Shown here: in pieces, positions 52,303 through 56,541 of the stretch
Layout: each line of letters opens with the position of its first letter
Numbering within the stretch: the first letter of the stretch is position 1
Assembly: GCA_022820725.1 (NCBI GenBank)
Contig: JAJEFA010000005.1
Location: 1-56,541 of the forward strand
Origin: Candidatus Binatia bacterium
GTDB taxonomy: Bacteria; Desulfobacterota; Binatia; Bin18
Direction: 5' to 3'
DNA length: 56,541 nt
Notes under the pieces: model-generated
Seen by the model: only the letters and a program-made list of their open reading frames with translations
Database searches by the model: none
What the model was told of the DNA's origin: nothing
Translations under genes and position numbers: made by a program

Positions 52303-52623
52303 TTATGTAGAAGCACGGCGCCGGCGGTCCCGTTCAGCCTCGGCTTCGGCCCGCGCCGCAGCGCGGTCGTACAACGCTTCTCTGGGTAAGTTATCGGCCA
52401 TGTGCAACCCCACGCCGCGCGCATCGAAGTCCGCAAGCACTTCGTTCAGTAACCTGCGTCTCCGTTCCGCCTGTGTCTCCGTGCGCTCTCCCTCGACTCG
52501 TTCACCAACCAAGCTCCTGAGGAAGCGCCGCACCAGGGCCGACACCGAGGTGTCCAGCTCCGCCGCCCGGATACGGGCGAGCCGATGGGTTTCTTCGTCA
52601 ACGGATACGGTGATGTTTTTCAT
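52303..52623 (-). CDS. Ribbon-helix-helix antitoxin (VapB-like)
   Basis: A 106-residue protein from ATG at 52623: MKNITVSVDEETHRLARIRA then AELDTSVSALVRRFLRSLVG, a ribbon-helix-helix DNA-binding domain, followed by a long basic/acidic helical tail (ERRRRLLNEVLADFDARGVG) that would wrap the toxin. Directly upstream of the PIN gene. It should autoregulate the pair. Confidence 0.85.
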   Translation of the reverse strand: MKNITVSVDEETHRLARIRAAELDTSVSALVRRFLRSLVGERVEGERTETQAERRRRLLNEVLADFDARGVGLHMADNLPREALYDRAAARAEAEAERDRRRRAST

Positions 52624-52760
52624 GGGCACAGCCTCACAATTTCTGTGAGACACAGCATAGGGTCTCATCGACTAATGGGCAACACTCACGGCCTCCGTGA
52701 CCTCGAAAATGATCTCGGCCGGTCTCATGTGCGCTTCCTCCGTGTGACTTGGTCGGTCTT

Positions 52761-52919
52761 CTATCTCTTCTCGACCAGCCGACCCGACAGGTATTTGTGG
52801 ATGACGCTCGACAAAGGCGTCTGATATGGAATGCCCTCCTCTCGCGCCCGCGCGTGGGCGCGACTGAAGTCACGTTCGGTCACCCGCAGGTTGACTCGCC
52901 GGGTCTTGTTGAACGTATT
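52761..52919 (-). pseudogene. COG5304/BrnA-like antitoxin, N-terminally truncated by a REP element
   Basis: Codons from about 52919 read NTFNKTRRVNLRVTERDFSR and AHARAREEGIPYQTPLSSVI, then HKYLSGRLVEKR and a stop, matching the C-terminal two thirds of CopG-like antitoxins (the usual start has an extra ~40 residues). Immediately upstream lie a REP palindrome (52924-52951) and the 3' end of the transposase-like gene, which appear to have replaced the front of the gene. Confidence 0.6.
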
Positions 52920-53497
52920 GCGAGTAGGGGCGACCTGCCGGTCGCCCCTACGGCAGGATTCTCTGGGTCTTCCGACCACCTGGCCGGGTTATCCGCAATG
53001 TATTGCCGAATCCGATTCAATGCGGATTCATTTCGGATCACGTGTTCGTAGTAATTGCGCTGCCAGACCGATGCGCCGGGTGTGCCACGCATTGTATTGA
53101 TGCGTTTGGTTGCGGCAGATTTGAACCCGGCCATCAGCGCGCCGAGTGACCTCGGGCGTGGCCCGCTAGGAGCGACCGGCCGGTCGCTCTTTCTGCGGTC
53201 GTCAGTAATCATGGCGATACCGTGGATATGGTTGGGCATCACGAGCCAGGTGTCTAATTCGATCTCGGTGCGGACCTGTGCAGACTTCGACCATTCCTCC
53301 GCAGCTATCAGGCCCAATTCGTTTAACTTCACCTCGTCGTCAATCACCTCGCCGAACAGTAAGTCCCGTCCGTCTGTGCAGACGGTAATAAAGTATGCGC
53401 CTGCCCGTGAATAGTCGTAGTGGCGCAATCGGATCGACCGACGACAATGTTTCTTCGGATCGTACTCGTTTCCCGGAAGGTTACGGGGCAGCTTCAT
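52880..53497 (-). CDS. REP-associated tyrosine transposase (RAYT, Y1_Tnp/IS200-like)
   Basis: The start at 53497 (MKLPRNLPGNEYDPKKHCRR) gives 205 residues. RHYDYSRAGAYFITVCTDGR is the family N-terminus, LVMPNHIHGI carries the HUH metal motif and NYYEHVIRNESALNRIRQYI the catalytic tyrosine region. RAYTs cut and rejoin REP palindromes as single strands. Two REP copies lie inside the coding region: one around 53167-53190, adding SDRPVAPSGP between the HUH motif and the tyrosine, and one at 52924-52951, adding AVGATGRSPLL at the C-terminus. Further REPs flank the gene. Without the insert the protein has normal length. Confidence 0.85.
   Translation of the reverse strand: MKLPRNLPGNEYDPKKHCRRSIRLRHYDYSRAGAYFITVCTDGRDLLFGEVIDDEVKLNELGLIAAEEWSKSAQVRTEIELDTWLVMPNHIHGIAMITDDRRKSDRPVAPSGPRPRSLGALMAGFKSAATKRINTMRGTPGASVWQRNYYEHVIRNESALNRIRQYIADNPARWSEDPENPAVGATGRSPLLAIRSTRPGESTCG
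52924..52951. repeat. REP palindrome inside the RAYT 3' end
   Basis: 28-bp near-perfect palindrome with half GTAGGGGCGACC; one centre mismatch versus the copy at 53523. It is read through by the RAYT gene and lies at the breakpoint of the truncated antitoxin. Confidence 0.85.
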
Positions 53498-53522
53498 ACC
53501 GCGATGGCCTCTTCCTTGATGC

Positions 53523-53550
53523 GTAGGGGCGACCGGCCGGTCGCCCCTAC
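53523..53550. repeat. REP palindrome upstream of the RAYT gene
   Basis: Perfect 28-bp palindrome with half GTAGGGGCGACCGG, located 26 nt before the RAYT start codon. Same sequence at 54913-54940; related elements at 52924, 53167, 55938, 46007 and 46223. Confidence 0.9.
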
Positions 53551-53595
53551 ATCCTCCCGCGTCCGCGCGTGTGCGAGGTGGAAGTGGGTGACGTT

Positions 53596-54852
53596 TTATG
53601 AAAAGCCCATCACGTCGTGGTAGTAATTCCAATAGCCGCGCAGAGCCGTCTCGGTTATGAGGTTTTCCTGGTCCTCTGTCCCGATACCACCCAATTCGAT
53701 CATCGAGCATTCGTCCTTTTCGCTGACAATCGCCTGCTGTACCAGCTCTGTGGCATAGCCGTCTTCCATTGAGACATAGCCGGCCGGCCCGGCTAAATTG
53801 GCCTGCTTGATACGGATGCGGCGCATCTCCTCGTCATCATCCTTAAAGCCAAAGAAGGTAAACACGAGCTCAAACCGGTCCGGTCCCTTGGGCAAAATCT
53901 GCCGGGTGGCAAGGGTGTTTTGAATCTGTTGGACAACCAGGCTGGGGAAGATCGTCTGGATTTGGACATTCAAGTCGGTATCAAATTCTTGACGTGAGGC
54001 GAGCAGAGAAGGATCGGCCAGGGCATAGTCTTTTTGATAGCTATGCATGTTCTTGCCTTTATACGCAGCCGTCTCTTCCTGCTCCGTCTTCCGGTAGGCG
54101 CGCACGATGCTGTGCCGGCCCGTCTCATCCATGGTGATGCCACCGCCCTGGGAGGAACGGTACAGACCGAAAGTGGTCAGGAAGAGATGGAGCAGACTGG
54201 CATGATAGGGATCTTTCACATTCTCTGCATAGAGCTTCCAGTTGGCATGGGTGAATTGCCGGGCATAACCCAAGACTTGTACGGGCCGGTTGAAAACCCG
54301 GTCGAGCCACGGACGCATGGCCGGGCCAAGATAGTCGAAGAGGGGCTCAACCTCAGCAGAGAAGGACGCGAAGATCAGACCTTTATAGGTATCGACCTGG
54401 AGTTTCTGGAGTGAATGCTGCGCGGGATCAAAGTCGGCCGGGTAGCCGCCCTGTTGATTAATCCCCTTGCGGAACGGCACCCCAATCAGGTCGCCCTTCT
54501 GGTTATAACTCCACTGATGGTAAATACAGGTATGGCTGGCCTTATTCCCACGAGACTCGCGGCAGACCATAGCTCCCCGGTGCGCGCAGCGATTGACAAA
54601 GGCATGCAGAACGCCCTCTTTGTCACGAGACACCACAATCGGCGTGTCGCCGACAAACGTGGACTTAAAGTCACCAGAGTTGGCCACCTCGGCTTCGAGC
54701 CCGACATAACTCCAGGTTGGCCCTCTGAAGATGCGTTCCTGTTCGAGGCGATACACCGCAGGGTCACAAAAGATTTGATACGGGACCGAGGTCATACCGG
54801 CTGTCGGCCAGTTGAAATCGACGCGAGAGTTTTCCATTGGTGAAAGGCTCAT
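53596..54852 (-). CDS. Rieske non-heme iron oxygenase, alpha subunit
   Basis: The 418-residue protein starts at 54852 (MSLSPMENSRVDFNWPTAG) after AAGGGAGGTACCGCC. The Rieske [2Fe-2S] motif is NRCAHRGAMVCRES with SHTCIYHQWSY (CxH...CxxH), and the mononuclear iron site is in NVKDPYHASLLHLFLTTFG (DxxxHxxxxH). NWKLYAENVKDPYHASLLH closely resembles the large oxygenase subunits of salicylate 5-hydroxylase and anthranilate dioxygenase. It hydroxylates or dihydroxylates an aromatic acid with electrons from a ferredoxin/reductase; no small subunit or reductase gene is adjacent, which is unusual. REP elements lie on both sides. Confidence 0.92.
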   Translation of the reverse strand: MSLSPMENSRVDFNWPTAGMTSVPYQIFCDPAVYRLEQERIFRGPTWSYVGLEAEVANSGDFKSTFVGDTPIVVSRDKEGVLHAFVNRCAHRGAMVCRESRGNKASHTCIYHQWSYNQKGDLIGVPFRKGINQQGGYPADFDPAQHSLQKLQVDTYKGLIFASFSAEVEPLFDYLGPAMRPWLDRVFNRPVQVLGYARQFTHANWKLYAENVKDPYHASLLHLFLTTFGLYRSSQGGGITMDETGRHSIVRAYRKTEQEETAAYKGKNMHSYQKDYALADPSLLASRQEFDTDLNVQIQTIFPSLVVQQIQNTLATRQILPKGPDRFELVFTFFGFKDDDEEMRRIRIKQANLAGPAGYVSMEDGYATELVQQAIVSEKDECSMIELGGIGTEDQENLITETALRGYWNYYHDVMGFS

Positions 54853-54912
54853 GGCGGTACCTCCCTTGCGCGACCCATAGTAGATACCGATTTGTCCGTA
54901 TGCGCAAGTCAA

Positions 54913-54940
54913 GTAGGGGCGACCGGCCGGTCGCCCCTAC
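54913..54940. repeat. REP palindrome between the Rieske and DoxX-like genes
   Basis: Perfect 28-bp palindrome identical to the one at 53523-53550. It lies about 60 nt upstream of the Rieske start, in the divergent promoter region. Confidence 0.9.
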
Positions 54941-55025
54941 TCCACAGCGAGGCAGGGGGGCTGGTCGCCCGCGCCCAAGCAGTTTAGAAGATCGCCATAG
55001 ACTGTATCGTTGTTGAGGCCGGAGC

Positions 55026-55682
55026 ATGACATTCACATGGCTTGAAGAGCGCATCGCTCGAGCGCATGAATGCCGGGGGATCTGCATCAGTACCATTGTA
55101 TTGCGTATGATGATCGGTTTTGCCTTCATTCCCGCAGGGCTTAAGAAGCTGCTGGGACAGCCGTTTACCGATCCAGCGAACACGGGAGTTTTTCACGAGT
55201 TCCTGCACGCCTTTCATGCGACCGGTCGGTTCTATCAATTTGTCGGGGCACTGCAACTCACGGCCGCCGTGTTGCTGATAACGCAGCGCCACGCGACTTT
55301 GGGGGCGGCGCTTATCGCTCCTATTCTTGTGACAATTCTTGTGTTTTGCTGGAGCACAGGGGTGGTGCCCACCGCTATCGTCGTCACCCTGATGAGTGTG
55401 GGGCTGCTGGCGTTAATCCTCTGGGATATTCAGCGCTGGAAGGCGCTATTGGGCATGACCACTCCGGTACCGCCGCCCGCCCGCCCAGTGGTCAACATGC
55501 GGCTCTGGAGCCGCTGCGGCTGGCTCATTCTGTTGCTCTATTTTGGCAATACGGCGATAACCGGCCAGGTCTATCGGCCCATGGGTGCGGAGTGGTCCAA
55601 CCCCTCGTTTATCGTGCTGTTGATTATCGCCGCTTTACCTGTGGTGACCTTCGCTCTGGACTCACCACCGGCTAAAGATTGA
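55026..55682 (+). CDS. DoxX-like integral membrane protein
   Basis: A 218-residue protein. The first helix, VLRMMIGFAFIPAGLKKLLG, with G-x-x-F-x-x-x-G-x-x-K, and YQFVGALQLTAAVLLITQRH then GAALIAPILVTILVFCW match DoxX/DoxD-type four-helix proteins. Two further segments (LMSVGLLALILWDIQRW, CGWLILLLYFGNTAI) extend the family core. It is divergent from the Rieske gene. DoxX-like proteins are linked to thiosulfate oxidation or redox stress in some species, but most have no assigned role. Confidence 0.72.
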   Translation: MTFTWLEERIARAHECRGICISTIVLRMMIGFAFIPAGLKKLLGQPFTDPANTGVFHEFLHAFHATGRFYQFVGALQLTAAVLLITQRHATLGAALIAPILVTILVFCWSTGVVPTAIVVTLMSVGLLALILWDIQRWKALLGMTTPVPPPARPVVNMRLWSRCGWLILLLYFGNTAITGQVYRPMGAEWSNPSFIVLLIIAALPVVTFALDSPPAKD

Positions 55683-56427
55683 GCGTGCTCCCTCCAGATG
55701 TGTGATGCGAAAAGGAACCCACCCCGGCCCTTTGGGCCACCCCACCCCGGAGGGGAGAGGCACAGCTTCAGTCTTCAGCAGGCCGCCCCGCCAGAGAGCG
55801 GGTAGTGCGGGGAAGGAAGGGATTGAATACCGGCCAATGAGCGCATATATTCCGGCTCGAAAGCAGAAGACGCTATGCGCGAAGCGAGGGTGGCGCCCAC
55901 CGGTCATAGAACGCTGTTTAAACTCTGCCAGATATGTGTAGGGGCGCCGCCTGCGTCGCCCCTCCTGTCGGTCGTATACGCCCTCAAATTGCGCCCAAAA
56001 AGACAAATTACGGTTCAATACACCCTCAAATTGTGCACAAAAAGGTATATCGTGGTTCAATAAGTTATTGATTTGATTGAATTCAGGTCCGAGACCCCCC
56101 CTATATTTTTTGGAGACGTTTGTTAGAGAAGAACATCGTTTTATAATAAACCGCCGCAATAGCACTCCGCAGACCCGATCAAACTGGGTCACTCCCTTCT
56201 CCTCCCCTCTCGGGACGGGTGCTGCGTATTGCCTGACTCGGTGGACCCTCGCGCCCCTGCGCCGTGCAGGGGCCAGGAGTGCGGGCTTCCAGCCCGCAAG
56301 CGGCCAAGCTGGCCGCGCTCCCAGGAAGGGGGCGGGCGAGCGGCCCGAGGCGGGGGTCGCTGGACCGGTCCCTGGGAGGCTTACGCCACAATATGCATCA
56401 CCCGTCTTGGACGTGTGATGTGAATTA
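55683..56427. other. Non-coding repeat-rich stretch
   Basis: Holds a REP-like element (55938-55965), a 42-bp-period direct repeat (55981-56020 and 56023-56062, each starting CCCTCAAATTG and ending GGTTCAATA) and a 48-bp nested-hairpin block (56275-56322) shared with 45757 and 46145. A long minus-strand open frame exists, but it is made of repeat sequence and is not credible as a gene. An AT-rich section lies at 56060-56160. Confidence 0.6.
55981..56062. repeat. Two-unit direct repeat, 42-bp period
   Basis: Two diverged copies of a 40-bp unit. On the minus strand each gives LNxxxxFxAQFEGV in frame, so the period equals 14 codons. It is not part of a recognisable gene. Confidence 0.75.
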
Positions 56428-56541
56428 TTAGGCAGGGAAGAGGGTAGCAAAGGCCAGAGGGGAGCGCTCGAAGAGGTGATTGAGCCAATACCCCAGATTG
56501 ACGGCGACGAGCTTGGCGGCAATGCGGGTGAGGAGGCCCTG
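56428..56541 (-). CDS. Transposase C-terminus (IS982-like), runs off the right edge
   Basis: The last 37 codons before TAA at 56430-56428 read GLLTRIAAKLVAVNLGYWLN followed by HLFERSPLAFATLFPA. This matches the C-terminal end of IS982-type transposases (xxxRxxAKxxAxNLGxxLNxxxxRxxxxFAxL). The rest lies outside the window. Family call from memory, with moderate confidence. Confidence 0.6.
   Translation of the reverse strand, partial: QGLLTRIAAKLVAVNLGYWLNHLFERSPLAFATLFPA

Noticed and set aside
53498..53710. Upstream extension of the RAYT frame
   Set aside because: It crosses the REP palindrome and overlaps the Rieske gene end; the family N-terminus begins at 53497.
55662..56522. Long minus-strand open frame of about 286 codons at the right end
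   Set aside because: It is built from REP-like and hairpin repeats, has no ribosome binding site or domain, and runs antisense over the DoxX-like gene end and the transposase end.

Overview
The window looks like a chromosomal stretch from an uncultivated, Gram-negative, aerobic heterotroph with a very large repertoire for degrading organic compounds. The Gram-negative call rests on outer-membrane and tripartite-efflux genes. Oxygen use is indicated by two P450s, two Baeyer-Villiger-type monooxygenases, a Rieske oxygenase, a homogentisate-dioxygenase-like protein and a flavin monooxygenase remnant. This mix of amidohydrolases, Rieske proteins, luciferase-like enzymes and GSTs, with many short GC-rich palindromic repeats, is typical of lineages such as Binatota/Desulfobacterota-like or Tectomicrobia/Entotheonella bins; that placement is an inference only. 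No rRNA, tRNA or CRISPR array was seen.

Layout: (1) 1-4883, minus strand: a 71-residue protein, a PF10118 ferritin-like protein, a D-aminoacylase-like hydrolase, an amidohydrolase and a P450 cut by an IS5-type element. (2) 5166-12538: an SDR, a MOSC protein, a sigma-54 regulator, a P450 with a DUF2834 protein and an MBL-fold protein, with gene remnants between them. (3) 12550-18568, minus strand: a catabolic operon of luciferase-like oxidoreductase, homogentisate-dioxygenase-like protein, nitroreductase and alpha/beta hydrolase. It has a clean TetR-type operator at its head, a TetR gene, a complete haloalkane dehalogenase upstream, and a terminator at its end. (4) 19034-23403, minus strand: a coupled operon read from a 46-bp perfect palindrome, encoding an ArsR-rhodanese regulator, a FadL-type porin gene with an internal deletion, a TPR protein and a beta-barrel candidate. 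(5) 24121-30323, minus strand: BVMO, GST, BVMO, beta-lactamase-fold esterase and nitroreductase, a logical ketone to ester to alcohol plus acid route. (6) 30433-36963: a heavy-metal RND efflux operon with a His-rich exported protein. (7) 37021-41180: an FAH-family hydrolase, a TPR protein, an unusual acyl-CoA dehydrogenase homologue and a cupin. (8) 41446-47300: a doubly broken toxin-antitoxin pair, GSTs, a PPOX protein, an esterase and a repeat island. (9) 47390-56541: an MMPL transporter, small membrane and HEPN-like proteins, a VapBC pair, a REP-associated transposase with its repeats, a Rieske oxygenase, a DoxX-like protein and the tail of another transposase.

A main theme is gene decay and module shuffling. 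At least ten partial gene remnants (P450, hydrolase, flavin monooxygenase, GST, PF10118 twice, the 71-residue protein, FadL, resolvase, antitoxins) lie between intact catabolic genes. Several share sequence with intact copies elsewhere in the window, so the region seems to have been built by repeated duplication, recombination and deletion of catabolic cassettes. The most notable functional leads are the acyl-CoA dehydrogenase homologue with Gln and Arg where 3-sulfinopropionyl-CoA desulfinases have them, the palindrome-led ArsR-rhodanese/outer-membrane operon, the TetR-operator catabolic operon next to dhaA, and the RAYT gene that carries REP sequence within its own coding region.
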